A model generated the notes under the pieces. That model saw only the letters and a list, made by a program, of their open reading frames with translations. It ran no database searches and had not been told where the DNA came from. Source: JALYRV01 sp040902895 (lineage in GTDB: Bacteria; Acidobacteriota; Vicinamibacteria; Vicinamibacterales; SCN-69-37). From it: DNA of 64,000 bases. Shown piece by piece: positions 16,097-25,240 of the stretch (the stretch's first letter is position 1; every line of letters begins with the position of its first letter). Made by a program: the position numbers and the translations under genes. The DNA is taken from NCBI GenBank assembly GCA_040902895.1, contig JBBDWL010000087.1, forward strand, positions 1 through 64,000, given 5' to 3'.

Positions 16097-18720
16097 ATGT
16101 CGCGACGCGACCGGAGACTCGACGAGGAGCTGCAGTTCCATCTCGAACAGCAGATCGCCAAGAACCTGCGTGCGGGCATGACGCCCGAGGATGCGCGGCG
16201 CGCGGCCCTGCTGAAATTCGGCGGCGTCGAGCAGGCGCGTGAGGCCGCGCGCGACGAGCGCCGCGGCGCATGGCTTGCCGACTTCACGCGCGACCTTCGC
16301 ATTGCGCTGCGCACGCTCGCACGCGTGCCCGGCTTTGCCGTGACGGCTATTCTCACCATCGCGCTCGGCGTCGCGGCCGCGGCGGCGATGTTCAGCGTCT
16401 TCGAGGGCGTGCTGCTCAGACCGCTGCCGTATCCCGACTCTCACCGCATCGTCCGCATCTATCAGCTCGGTGAGACAGGCAGGCGCGGCAACGTGTCCGA
16501 ACCGAACTACAACGACTGGCGCGAAGGCACGCGAAGCTTTCGTGCCATGGCGCAGATGGCCAATTACGGGGACGTGCCCATCGTCGGCGCCGGCCCGGCG
16601 CAGCTCGCGAGTCTGAGCGTTGTCTCGAAAGAGTTCTTCGACGTGATGGGCGTCGCACCCGCCCTCGGTCGCGGCTTCAGCGCCCAGGAACAGCAGCCGG
16701 GTGGTGGGCCGGTCGCCATTGTCAGCGCGGCGTTCTGGGCGCGTTGGCGTGGCGAGGCCGCGCCGCAGGGCGAGGTTATGCGTAGCGGTACCGCAAGCTA
16801 CACCGTTGTCGGCGTGATGCCGGAAGACTTCGAGTATCCGGGCCGAACGGCCATCTGGGTGCCGCGCGAGATGTTCCCGCCGCAGCAGTCACGCACGGCC
16901 CATAACTTTCAGGTGGTGGCCCGGCTCGCCGATGGCGTGCCGGTCGAACGGGCGCACGCCGAGGTCGGCACGTTGTCGCGGCGCCTGAAGGATCTGCACA
17001 AGGACGGCACGTGGATGTCCGACGCGCAGGTCATGTCGCTGCTCGAAGTCGCAACTGCAACGTCGAAGCCCACACTGCAGATGCTCTTCGCCGCTTCATT
17101 GCTGCTGCTGGTGGTGGCGTGCACAAACGTTTCGAACCTGCTCGTTGCGCGAGCGGCCGCGCGCCGCGCCGAATTCGCGGTGCAGCTCGCATTGGGAGCA
17201 ACGGCCGGCCGAATCGGCCGCCAACTCCTCGCCGAGACAACGTTGATATGTCTCGTCGGCGCCGGCCTCGGTGTCGCTGCGGCGGCTGCGGCGGTACGGG
17301 CATTTGTCGCGATTGGACCCGCTGGCGTGCAGCGCCTCTCCACGGTCTCGGTGAGCTGGCCCGCAGTGGCGCTGGCGGCGGCGATTGCGACTGCCGCCGC
17401 CCTCGCCCTCAGTCTGGTGACCCCGTTCGGTGCCCGCTCGATCCGCATCACCGAAGCCGTTTCCGATCAGTCGCGTTCCGGCACAGGCAGCCGCCGTCAG
17501 ATGCGTATTCGCGAAGGCATGATCGTCACGCAGGTGGCTCTCACGCTCGTCCTGATCGCGGGAGCCGCACTGCTGGCGCGCAGTCTTCACGCGGTCATGT
17601 CCATCGATCCCGGGTATTCGCTCGACGACGCCCTCATTGTGGGGTCGGTGTTCCCAGCCGACGCGACACCGTCGTCGCGCACGCGGCAGGTCGCCTTCCA
17701 GGACGCGGTCATCGATCGTCTGCGAGCGCAGCCCGGAGTGACCGCAGTGGGGTTAATCAGCGCCTTTCCACTCGGCGACGGCATGAGACCCAACGGAACA
17801 TTCATGGAGATGACCCGGGTCGACAGATCACGAGCCCCCGTCAGTTCGCCGATCCTCGACTGAAGACGCGAGCCGGCTCAGCCCAGTACCGGCAGGTGAG
17901 TGGCGACTATTTCAGAGCCATGCAAATTCCCCTGGTGCAAGGCCGTCTCATCGAGGATCGCGACACGCCGGCATCACCACATGTCGCCGTCATCAGCGAA
18001 TCTCTGGCCAACGAGCGATGGGCCGGCAGGAGTCCGATCGGCCGGTGGATTCAGTTCGGCAACATGGACGGCGATCTGCGCGGCATCCAGATCGTAGGAG
18101 TGGTCGGCGATGTCCGCGAGATCGCACCGGAGGAACAGCCCGAGCCGATTGTCTATGCGTCGGCACGTCAGCGGCCGCGCCAGGCGGCGCGCGCCGACAT
18201 CATCGTGCGAGGACCTGCGCCCGCAGGACTGGCGGAGACCGCGCGCCAGATCGTGCGTGACATCGATCCCGAAGTTCCAATCACTGCGCGGACCGTGTCA
18301 GGCGCGCTCGACACGGTCATGGGAGGCCGGCGCTTCATGTTGTGGCTCGTCGGCGCGTTCAGCATGGCGGCACTTGTGCTTGCCACGCTGGGCGTCTATG
18401 GATTGGTCGCCTTTTCCGTGTCGCAACGTACGCGCGAGATGGGCATTCGAATGGCGCTTGGCGCCGAGCCGCGATCGCTCGTGTGGCTGATCGTGCGGCG
18501 CGGCGCGCTGCTTGCGCTTATTGGCTCTGTCGCCGGAGTGGTGGCAGCCCGGATCGCCTCGGGGGCGCTGCAGGGCCTGCTCTTCGGCGTCACGCCGGGC
18601 GACCCTCTGACGATCGCCGCCGCCGTCGGCGTCGTGCTCGTGGCTTCGATGTTGGCCAGCTACGCACCGAGCCGGCGGATTCTGCGGCAGTCACCAGGCC
18701 GCAGCCTCCGGGAGGTCTGA
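16097..18720 (+). pseudogene. ADOP-type ABC transporter permease, broken by a one-base frameshift near 17822
   Basis: The first frame (16097-17863, 588 codons) carries the N-terminal ADOP domain (RRLDEELQFHLEQQIAKNLR), the first TM (VPGFAVTAILTIALGVAAAA), MacB_PCD and FtsX parts, then runs off into unrelated residues and stops at 17863. The missing half continues in the frame shifted by -1: from about 17824 it reads QITSPRQFADPRLKTRAG and goes on through YFRAMQIPLVQGRLIEDRD and TREMGIRMALGAEPRSL to the normal ADOP end (RRILRQSPGRSLREV) at 18720. Joining the frames restores a protein of about 874 residues. One missing base near GTCGAC at 17819-17824 explains it. It may be a real mutation or an assembly error; there is no obvious slippery heptamer. 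Confidence 0.8.
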
Positions 18721-18737
18721 CGGAGAGCGCAAGAGGA

Positions 18738-19463
18738 TCAGTAGGCAGCGCTGCGGAGCATGGCGAGCCCGAGCGCCGCGAGGGCCACGGCGACGATCTT
18801 GTGGAACCAGGCTTCCGGAATGTGGCGCAGCACGCGGCGCCCGCCGAGCGTGCCGGCGACGACGCCGGCGGTGGCAATTGCGATGAGCGGCCAGAGCGCG
18901 ATGACCGCGTCGCGCTCGGTAAAGAAATAAACAGGCATGCGCGCGGCGTCGACCATGAGGCCCACCGCCGTCGCGGTGGCGACGAAGGCGTCGCGCCGCA
19001 GATGCAGACCGATCAGAGCGGCGGATCGGATGCCGCCCTGATTGCCGACAAGTCCACCGAGCACGCCCGAAAGCGCGCCGGCAATCCATGCGGCGGGCCC
19101 TTCGAATCGCAGACGCGTCGAGAGCCCGGTCAGCTCCGAGATCGCAACGAAAATCAGAAGGCACCCGAAGATCGCGGCGAGCACGGGACCGCCAAGCCGC
19201 GCGTGGAGCAATGCGCCGGTGAGACCGCCGGCGGCGCTGGTGAGGCCGAACGACCAGAAGACGCGCCGATCGATATGTCCCGCGATGAGCGCAAAGCGCA
19301 CCGCCGTGCCCACGAGATGCGGGATCGACACCGCGGCCACCGCCACCTTCGTGCCGGCCTGCATCGCGAGCACCGGCGTCAGCAGGCTGCCAATGCCGAA
19401 GCCGACGACCGATGCGAGCGCGCCGGCCGCGATTGCCGCGAGCGCAACAAGCGATTCATACAT
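18738..19463 (-). CDS. TauE/SafE-family membrane permease
   Basis: The product has 241 residues with about seven or eight hydrophobic segments. The N-terminal GALASVVGFGIGSLLTPVLA and the second-half GALSGVLGGLVGNQGGIRSAAL are the paired glycine-rich signatures of TauE/SafE proteins, which export or import sulfite, sulfoacetate and other small organic or sulfur anions. The ATG at 19463 overlaps the upstream putative ligase gene by 8 nt, so it is translationally coupled as the last gene of the cluster starting at 24427. In that context it could export the cluster's product, but this is inference. Confidence 0.85.
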   Translation of the reverse strand: MYESLVALAAIAAGALASVVGFGIGSLLTPVLAMQAGTKVAVAAVSIPHLVGTAVRFALIAGHIDRRVFWSFGLTSAAGGLTGALLHARLGGPVLAAIFGCLLIFVAISELTGLSTRLRFEGPAAWIAGALSGVLGGLVGNQGGIRSAALIGLHLRRDAFVATATAVGLMVDAARMPVYFFTERDAVIALWPLIAIATAGVVAGTLGGRRVLRHIPEAWFHKIVAVALAALGLAMLRSAAY

Positions 19464-20643
19464 CTATCAGTGCGGCGCTCGCGCCGACCCATTCCATGTC
19501 GCGGTTCTGATCGACGCCCATCATCTTGCCGCGGCCCATGCGCAGCAGCGGCAGCACCGGCACGAGCTCGTCGATCCATAGATACATGATGCGGATTTCG
19601 ACCTGCGTGCGCCCATGCGGTGTCTCGATGACCGGCGCGAAGCGCACGCGCTCCTGAACGAGATACGTGTCGCGATCCCGTTCCGGAACCCCGGCGAGCT
19701 CCGCATCGGTTGGCGCGAACACAATGCCCGTGCCGGCGAACGAATACAGCGGCTTCAGGATGTAATCGTCGCGAGCGCCCGGGAGCCCGTCGATCTCGTT
19801 GAGGAACCAGGCACGCGGCACGGCCTCGTGACGCAGCCATGGCAGCGAGAACTTGCTGATGCGGAAATACCAGTTGGGATGGCCGGCCCACTCGACGTCG
19901 AGCGGCTCGCGATAGTCGAACGGCGGCTGCAGGCCGCGCCGAGTCAGCTCGTCGAGGATCGTCCGATTGTAAATGCGCGCTATCGGGATGCGGCGGCCCT
20001 CGCGCCGGTAAATTAAGACCCGTCCCTGTTTTTCAATTTCTGCGATATCGACGGCGCGGATCCCGAAGCGCTGTTCGGTCAGCGCGAAGTCGGGCCGCGT
20101 CTTCTGGTGCGACGGATCGATCTCCATCAGGACGACGTTCTCTGGCGCATGGCCGTTGAGCAGCGCACGCGCCAGGAGCGCGTCGTACGATTCGCGCGTC
20201 AGGCCGCTCATGAACGTCTGCAGGTTCTCGGACAGCGCCCACGAGTCGCGATACTGCTCGGCGAGCGCGGCCTGAAACGCATACAGCGAGGCGAACGCCT
20301 GCAGCTCGACGAGCTTCGGCGCGATGCGGCCGTTGCTGTCGCGCGTCAGTCCGAAGTCCACCTGCACGAACAGCGGATGTTCGCTTTCGCCGGGTGCATT
20401 GAATTCAGGCGGGATCGTTCTGTCGGAGGCCCGCATGTACTCGCGATTGCCCACCAGCTGCCGGATCAGCGTGCGGCCTGTCTCGGCGAGCTCGGACATG
20501 AGCGCGGCAGGAAAGAAGCAGGGCGTCTCGGAGATGCGAAACTCGATCGGCACGCCCGTGCGCCGCGCGACATCGTCCAGAAAGCGCGCGTATCCTTCGG
20601 CCGTGAAGCGCTCGTTGAACGCGCGCCGCAGCTCCGGAATCAT
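19456..20643 (-). CDS. Unrecognised protein with ATP-grasp-like features (possible amide ligase)
   Basis: ATG at 20643, a 4-nt overlap with the upstream aminopeptidase gene, gives 395 residues. No family can be named with certainty. The C-terminal third looks like an ATP-grasp ligase: ILKPLYSFAGTGIVF near residue 295 (K and glycine-loop), YLVQERVRFAPVI (adenine-side Glu), EIRIMYLW and MGRGKMMGVDQNRD (metal/phosphate side). The N-terminal part has FLDDVARRTGVPIEFRISETP and VQVDFGLTRD. It has no signal peptide or TM. Residues around 205 (KQGRVLIYRR) are encoded by half of a GGGACGGGTCT repeat. With the GCS2 and ATP-grasp genes upstream, it could be a third ligase of the same pathway. Confidence 0.6.
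   Translation of the reverse strand: MIPELRRAFNERFTAEGYARFLDDVARRTGVPIEFRISETPCFFPAALMSELAETGRTLIRQLVGNREYMRASDRTIPPEFNAPGESEHPLFVQVDFGLTRDSNGRIAPKLVELQAFASLYAFQAALAEQYRDSWALSENLQTFMSGLTRESYDALLARALLNGHAPENVVLMEIDPSHQKTRPDFALTEQRFGIRAVDIAEIEKQGRVLIYRREGRRIPIARIYNRTILDELTRRGLQPPFDYREPLDVEWAGHPNWYFRISKFSLPWLRHEAVPRAWFLNEIDGLPGARDDYILKPLYSFAGTGIVFAPTDAELAGVPERDRDTYLVQERVRFAPVIETPHGRTQVEIRIMYLWIDELVPVLPLLRMGRGKMMGVDQNRDMEWVGASAALIDV
20011..20026. repeat. Half copy of the GGGACGGGTCT repeat inside a coding region
   Basis: AATTAAGACCCGTCCC matches one arm core of the inverted repeat at 34848-34932 exactly and that at 5806-5879 with one change. It is followed by TGTTTTT, which also resembles the 5806 element. 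It lies in frame in the putative ligase gene (minus strand, encoding GRVLI). No second arm is present. Confidence 0.65.
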
Positions 20644-21656
20644 GCCGCGATCAGAAACCGCCCGCGGCGCATGATCTGTTCGCCGTCGACCCAGATGTCG
20701 AAGCGCGTGCCCACGACGTCGATGTGTGTCGCGGAATACCAGTCGGCGCCGGTATGCGCGCCGTAGGGATTGCCGAAGGCGATGTGAATGCCCGGAAACT
20801 TTTCGTCCTGCAGGATGTGCCCGATGACGCCGCGCAGCTCGAGATTGGTGCCGATGGCGAACTCGCCGACGCGATCGCTGTTCTCGTCGGTGTGCGTATA
20901 GTCCCAGAACTCCTGCTCGAGCGCCTTGTTCGTGCTGTGCGCCTCGACCAGCCGATTGCCCTTCACGCGCACCGTCAGCGGTTCGTCCCGGAGGTCGCCG
21001 TACTTGTCGCACAGATAGTCGCCGACCACGCCATCGGTCACGAAGGTTCCGTTGACTTCACCCGGCGTGGTGAAGACTTCGCCCCCAGGCAGATTGCCCC
21101 ACTTGTCAGGACTGATCAAGCCGCTCGTCTTGAGCCACCTGTAACCGGGATTCAGATCGGCGACCAAATCGCTGCCGGCCTCCGACCGGGCGGTGATCTG
21201 CCGCGCCGCCCGCACAATCTCCAGCACGCGCTGGCTGATGCGATCCACCTTGTGGAAGTCGGCCCGCATGCCTTCGAGCATGATCTGCCGGTTGATGTTG
21301 ACCATGTGCGCATGCCGCATGCGCCGGCGGTTGACGATGTCGGTCATCTGCATGCGGGAGCCGAGCTCGTTGGGCTGCACCTGCGCGGCAAAGATGCTGA
21401 CGTCGCTCGTCTCCATGTCGGTGGCGATGGCCGGCGGCAGCGCGGTCAGCGGGCGCGTGGCGAGCTCTTCGAGCACGAAGCCGGTCCAGCGGCATCCGGC
21501 CGCATCGAGCTCGTGCGCCAGGCTTGCTGCAATCTCGCGGCACGCCTCGTCGGCGATCAGCGTGACCTTTTCCGATGGCGCGATCGCCAGGCAGACCTGC
21601 ACGGCGTTTCGCGCGCCCGCCGTGAGCTCGGGATCGAACGGCGTGCGCAGGCTCAC
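20640..21656 (-). CDS. M29-family metallo-aminopeptidase
   Basis: The product has 338 residues, a little shorter than typical AmpS/PepS (about 370-410). Likely metal ligands are Glu193 (LPGGEVFTTP), Glu265 (VGEFAIGTN), His291 (IHIAFGNPYGAH), and His311/Asp313 (YSATHIDVV), the order seen in M29 peptidases. The N-terminal half matches the family's alpha/beta domain (VTLIADEACREIAASLAHEL). It is cytoplasmic, with no signal peptide. The start overlaps the GCS2-type ligase by 4 nt (ATGA), and its end overlaps the next gene by 4 nt. In this cluster it may trim or recycle a peptide-like product. Confidence 0.88.
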   Translation of the reverse strand: MSLRTPFDPELTAGARNAVQVCLAIAPSEKVTLIADEACREIAASLAHELDAAGCRWTGFVLEELATRPLTALPPAIATDMETSDVSIFAAQVQPNELGSRMQMTDIVNRRRMRHAHMVNINRQIMLEGMRADFHKVDRISQRVLEIVRAARQITARSEAGSDLVADLNPGYRWLKTSGLISPDKWGNLPGGEVFTTPGEVNGTFVTDGVVGDYLCDKYGDLRDEPLTVRVKGNRLVEAHSTNKALEQEFWDYTHTDENSDRVGEFAIGTNLELRGVIGHILQDEKFPGIHIAFGNPYGAHTGADWYSATHIDVVGTRFDIWVDGEQIMRRGRFLIAA

Positions 21657-22762
21657 GATAGCCCGGCTTTCGTTTCGGCCACGGTGAAGTCCACCACGTG
21701 CGTCAAATCGCCCGTCTCCTCGAACACGCGCAGCTGGCGGTCGGCGCCGCTGCCGTCGCGCAGCATCGTCTGGACGTAGTTGATTTCGTTACGGCAATCG
21801 AGCTCGTCAACGACATCGTCGATGAAGGCGAGGTATTCCTGAATGAGATCCCGCGTCGGCACTTCGGTCTCGCGGCCGAAATCGATGAGCGACCCGTCGA
21901 GTCCGTAGCGCGACGCGCGCCACTTGTTCTCCATGATCAGCGCGCGGCTGTACTTGCGGAAGCCCTGGTTCTGCGCGTGCAGCTTGTAGAGCTTCGCGAC
22001 AGTCGCCTGAATCATCGCGGCGATCGCGATCGTCTCGTCGGCGCGCAGCGGGATGTCGCAGATGCGGAACTCGAGCGTCTTGAAGAAGGGATGCGGCCGC
22101 ACGTCCCACCAGATCTTCTTCGCGTTGTCGATGCAGCCGGTGCGCACGAGCAGATCCACGAAGTTCTCGTACTCGCTCCAGCTCTCGAACGTGTCGGGGA
22201 TGTTCGTGCGCGGAAACTTGTCGAACACCTTGCTGCGGTACGACTTGAGGCCGGTGTTCATGCCGACCCAGAACGGCGAGTTCGACGACAGCGCGAGCAG
22301 GTGAGGCAGGAAATACCGCACCTGATTCATGATGTGAATCGTCGTCTCTCGATCTTCGATGCCGATGTGCACGTGGAGGCCGAAGATCAGGTTCGCGCGG
22401 GCCACCAGCTGCATGTCTTCGACGACCTTCTGATAGCGCTCGTCGGGATGGATTTCCTGCAGGCGCCAGTCAGAGAACGGATGCGTGCCGCTGGCGGCCA
22501 GCAGCAGATCGTTGTGCCGCGCGAGATCGATCATCTGGCGCCGCAGGTTCTTGACGTCGGCGCTCGCTTCCTTGATGGTGCGGCACACGCCCGTGCCGAC
22601 CTCCACCACCGACGCATGCATCTCGGCCTTGATCTTCTCGGCCATCACGCGCTGGCCCTGGGTGAGGATCTCGGTCTGAATGTGCGATCGCAGATCGCGC
22701 GTGTCGGGATCGATCGTCTGATACTCCTCCTCGATGCCGATGGAGAACGATGGCTTGGGCAT
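21653..22762 (-). CDS. GCS2/YbdK-type carboxylate-amine ligase
   Basis: ATG at 22762 gives 369 residues. The start overlaps the ATP-grasp stop by one base (TGATG). FSIGIEEEYQTIDPDTRDLR near the N-terminus is the ATP/Mg-binding glutamate signature of the GCS2 family; GLHVHIGIEDRET near 130, KTLEFRICDIPLRADET and MENKWRASRYGLDG are further family motifs. GCS2 enzymes join a carboxylate (often the gamma-carboxyl of glutamate) to an amine using ATP; YbdK-type members make gamma-glutamylcysteine weakly, and others have unknown substrates. It sits between an ATP-grasp gene and an aminopeptidase, in a coupled cluster. Confidence 0.9.
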   Translation of the reverse strand: MPKPSFSIGIEEEYQTIDPDTRDLRSHIQTEILTQGQRVMAEKIKAEMHASVVEVGTGVCRTIKEASADVKNLRRQMIDLARHNDLLLAASGTHPFSDWRLQEIHPDERYQKVVEDMQLVARANLIFGLHVHIGIEDRETTIHIMNQVRYFLPHLLALSSNSPFWVGMNTGLKSYRSKVFDKFPRTNIPDTFESWSEYENFVDLLVRTGCIDNAKKIWWDVRPHPFFKTLEFRICDIPLRADETIAIAAMIQATVAKLYKLHAQNQGFRKYSRALIMENKWRASRYGLDGSLIDFGRETEVPTRDLIQEYLAFIDDVVDELDCRNEINYVQTMLRDGSGADRQLRVFEETGDLTHVVDFTVAETKAGLS

Positions 22763-23706
22763 CAGGAGCTCGTCGACGGGTTCAGAAATGACGCCCACCG
22801 GTATTCGACCGGCTCGCGAGGCGCGAGTGCCTTCTCGATCGCGAGCGCGGCGACTTTCGAGACGACCCACTCGAAGCTCTCGGGGCCCACGGAGAACAGA
22901 TCGGCGTCCGGCGCGGGATTCATGAAGTCGATCGCGTAGGGCACGCCGTCTTCGACCGCGAACTCCACCGTGTTGAAGTCATATCCGAGCGCGCGGCACA
23001 CCGCGATGGCGTCGCGCTCGACCCGCTCGATCAGCCGCGGATCGTACGCCGGCGGATCCTTCAGATACCGCTCGTGGAACGGACGGCGCGGATCGTAGGG
23101 CATGATCCGCACGTCTCGCTGCCCGATCACATAACAGCGAAAGTATTCGTCGAAGTTCACGCCGCGCTGCAGCGTCATGCAGAGCGTGCCCGTCTGGTCG
23201 TAGGCCGCGAACACTTCCGCCGGGTTGTGCACTTTGTACACATCGCGCCAGCCGCCGCCGTCGAACGGCTTCAGAAAGGCGGGAAAGCCGACGTACGCGA
23301 AGATGCCCTCCCAGTCGAGCGGGTAATTGAGATTGCGCATCGACTGCGCGGTCGTGTTCGGCGGATGCTCTTTGTGCGGCAGCAGCACGGTGCGCGGAAT
23401 GGCCACGCCCATGCGCGCGGCCATCGCGTAGTTGAAGAACTTGTCGTCGGCGCTCCACCAGAACGGGTTGTTGATGACGGCGGCGCCGCCCAGCACCGCG
23501 TTCTTCAGATAGGCCCTGTAGAACGGCACGTCGTGCGAGATGCGATCGACGATGACCGCGTATCGCGACGGCTCGTCCATCCTGACGCCGTCGACACGCG
23601 CACGCTCCGCGGCGACGTCCGGGGCGCCGGCCGCGTTGATCCGATCGACCAGCGCGGGCGGAAAGGAATTCTCCTGGCCGAACAACACGCCCACCAGCTT
23701 CGCCAT
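22762..23706 (-). CDS. ATP-grasp family protein (RimK-like ligase)
   Basis: ATG at 23706 (MAKLVGVLFGQENSFPPALVDR) gives 314 residues. ATP-grasp signs include the central KPFDGGGWRDVYKV (lysine plus glycine-rich loop), TLQRGVNFDEYFRCYVIG (acid near the adenine, then the arginine strand), VRIMPYDPRRPFHERYL and the metal-binding C-terminal NTVEFAVEDGVPYAIDFMNPAPDAD. Such enzymes form amide bonds via an acyl phosphate. The stop overlaps the GCS2-type gene start. Together, two ligases of different folds in one operon suggest stepwise assembly of an amide-linked compound. Substrates are unknown. Confidence 0.85.
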   Translation of the reverse strand: MAKLVGVLFGQENSFPPALVDRINAAGAPDVAAERARVDGVRMDEPSRYAVIVDRISHDVPFYRAYLKNAVLGGAAVINNPFWWSADDKFFNYAMAARMGVAIPRTVLLPHKEHPPNTTAQSMRNLNYPLDWEGIFAYVGFPAFLKPFDGGGWRDVYKVHNPAEVFAAYDQTGTLCMTLQRGVNFDEYFRCYVIGQRDVRIMPYDPRRPFHERYLKDPPAYDPRLIERVERDAIAVCRALGYDFNTVEFAVEDGVPYAIDFMNPAPDADLFSVGPESFEWVVSKVAALAIEKALAPREPVEYRWASFLNPSTSS

Positions 23707-23716
23707 CGGTACAAGT

Positions 23717-24427
23717 CTATGGCAGGTAGGCTCTCGCCATGTCGCGCCACGCGGGCCAGTCGTGCTCGCTGTCGTTCCACACGTGCAGATTGACCGGCAC
23801 CCCTTTGGCTTCGAGCATCGCGGCCATCCGCCGGCTGTCGTCGAGACAGATGTCGCGGTCGCCGGTGGCAATCACCCATTTGTTGGCGCGATAGGCATCG
23901 AGCAGCCAGCCGTCGCCGATGCCGGGCAGGAAGTCCACCGGATTCAGAAAATAACAGTCGTCGTCGTAATAGCCGTCGAGGAAACGCTTGATGTCGTACG
24001 CGCCGCCCATCGTCACCGCGCTGCGCACGATGTCGGGACGCCGCAGGGCGACGAGCAGCGCGTGGTACGCGCCGAAGCTGCATCCCGTGGCGCCGATCGC
24101 CGGATGGCCGTTGCGCTGGCGAATCAGCGGAATCACTTCGTTGAAGAGATAGTCCTCGTACTGCAGGCTGCGCTCGACGCGCTGGCGCGGATGCGTGTGC
24201 CGGTTGTACCAGCTCTCGTTATCGACGGTGCTCAGACAGAAGAGCTGCAGATGTCCATGCTCGAGTTTTTCCGCAAGCACGCCGGCCATTCCCATGTCTT
24301 CGTATTCATGAAAGCTTCCCATCGAGGATGGGAACACCAGATAGGGCATGCCGGCGTGACCGAAAAGCAGCAGCTCCATGTCTCGGCCGAGACGCGGCGA
24401 GAACCAGCGGTGATATTCTCGATTCAT
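23717..24427 (-). CDS. Esterase-like alpha/beta hydrolase (COG4947-type)
   Basis: The product has 236 residues. The nucleophile elbow is GCSFGA (Ser117). An acid in ATGDRDICLDD and a histidine in SEHDWPAW near the C-terminus complete the likely triad. The N-terminus (MNREYHRWFSPRLGRDMELLLFG, in part) is that of the small esterases often found beside RimK-like ATP-grasp genes. It is the first gene of the minus-strand cluster, 10 nt upstream of the ATP-grasp gene, and its start codon shares a base with the TTG start of the divergent second esterase. No signal peptide is visible. Confidence 0.85.
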   Translation of the reverse strand: MNREYHRWFSPRLGRDMELLLFGHAGMPYLVFPSSMGSFHEYEDMGMAGVLAEKLEHGHLQLFCLSTVDNESWYNRHTHPRQRVERSLQYEDYLFNEVIPLIRQRNGHPAIGATGCSFGAYHALLVALRRPDIVRSAVTMGGAYDIKRFLDGYYDDDCYFLNPVDFLPGIGDGWLLDAYRANKWVIATGDRDICLDDSRRMAAMLEAKGVPVNLHVWNDSEHDWPAWRDMARAYLP

Positions 24428-25233
24428 TGAGCGCTCCCGAGTCTACCTCCACCACCCTCCGCAAACACGAACGCTTCACCTCCGAGTTTCTGCCCGACAC
24501 GCGCGATCTGATCGTCTATCTGCCGCCCGGCTACGACGCCGTTCCTCTGCGCCGCTATCCCGTTCTGTACCTGCACGACGGCCAGAATCTGTTCGACGGC
24601 GCGACGGCGTTCGTGCCGGGACAGGACTGGCAGGTCAACGCGACCGCCGATGGCCTGATCAGACGCGGCGAGATCGAGCCGCTCATCATCGTCGGCATCT
24701 ACAACACGGGCGAGCATCGCATCCACGAGTACACGCCCACGCGCGACCGGCGGCAGCGCGCGGGTGGCGATGCCGGACTCTACGGCCGTATGCTGACCGA
24801 GGAAGTGAAGCCGTTCATCGACGCCGGGTACCGCACGCTTGAGGATCCGTCAGAGACCGGGCTCGGCGGATCATCGCTGGGCGGTCTGGTCACTCTGTAT
24901 CTCGGGCTGCTGTATCCGCAGGTCTTCGGCCGGCTCGCCGTGCTTTCGCCGTCAGTGTGGTGGGACGGCCGCGTCATCCTTCGCGTCGTGCGGATGACCA
25001 GCCCGAAGCCGCGGCTGAAGATCTGGCTCGACATCGGCACGGGGGAAGGGAAGAAGACCGTGCTCGATGCGCGCGCCCTGCGCAACGAGCTGATACGCGC
25101 GGGATGGGTCGTCGGCGAGGATCTCCAGTACTCCGAGATACCCGATGCGGGACACAACGAGGCCTCATGGGCGTCACGCGTCGGTCCATTTCTCAAGTAT
25201 CTCTTTCCCGCGAAAACGGTATCCTCTTTATGA
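24427..25233 (+). CDS. Esterase (Fes/enterochelin-esterase-like alpha/beta hydrolase)
   Basis: A TTG at 24427 gives 268 residues beginning MSAPESTSTT; the reading frame is open upstream, but that part overlaps the divergent esterase on the other strand. The serine hydrolase core shows YPVLYLHDGQNLFDG, the nucleophile GGSSLGG (Ser150) and a C-terminal histidine in PDAGHNEASWASR. This is the esterase-D/Fes-like fold (COG2382/2819 type). Two esterases placed back to back, one leading the ligase cluster, suggest a shared substrate or product. Confidence in the function is high at fold level only; the exact start is uncertain. Confidence 0.82.
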   Translation: MSAPESTSTTLRKHERFTSEFLPDTRDLIVYLPPGYDAVPLRRYPVLYLHDGQNLFDGATAFVPGQDWQVNATADGLIRRGEIEPLIIVGIYNTGEHRIHEYTPTRDRRQRAGGDAGLYGRMLTEEVKPFIDAGYRTLEDPSETGLGGSSLGGLVTLYLGLLYPQVFGRLAVLSPSVWWDGRVILRVVRMTSPKPRLKIWLDIGTGEGKKTVLDARALRNELIRAGWVVGEDLQYSEIPDAGHNEASWASRVGPFLKYLFPAKTVSSL

Positions 25234-25240
25234 GGCGTCC

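Noticed and set aside
17800..17870. Programmed frameshift in the ADOP gene
   Set aside because: No slippery heptamer, stem or internal ribosome-binding site was seen near the junction; a simple one-base loss explains it.
18342..19589. A 415-codon plus-strand frame crossing the end of the broken ADOP gene and the TauE/SafE gene
   Set aside because: It is Arg/Glu-rich with no recognisable motif and lies antisense to a clear permease.
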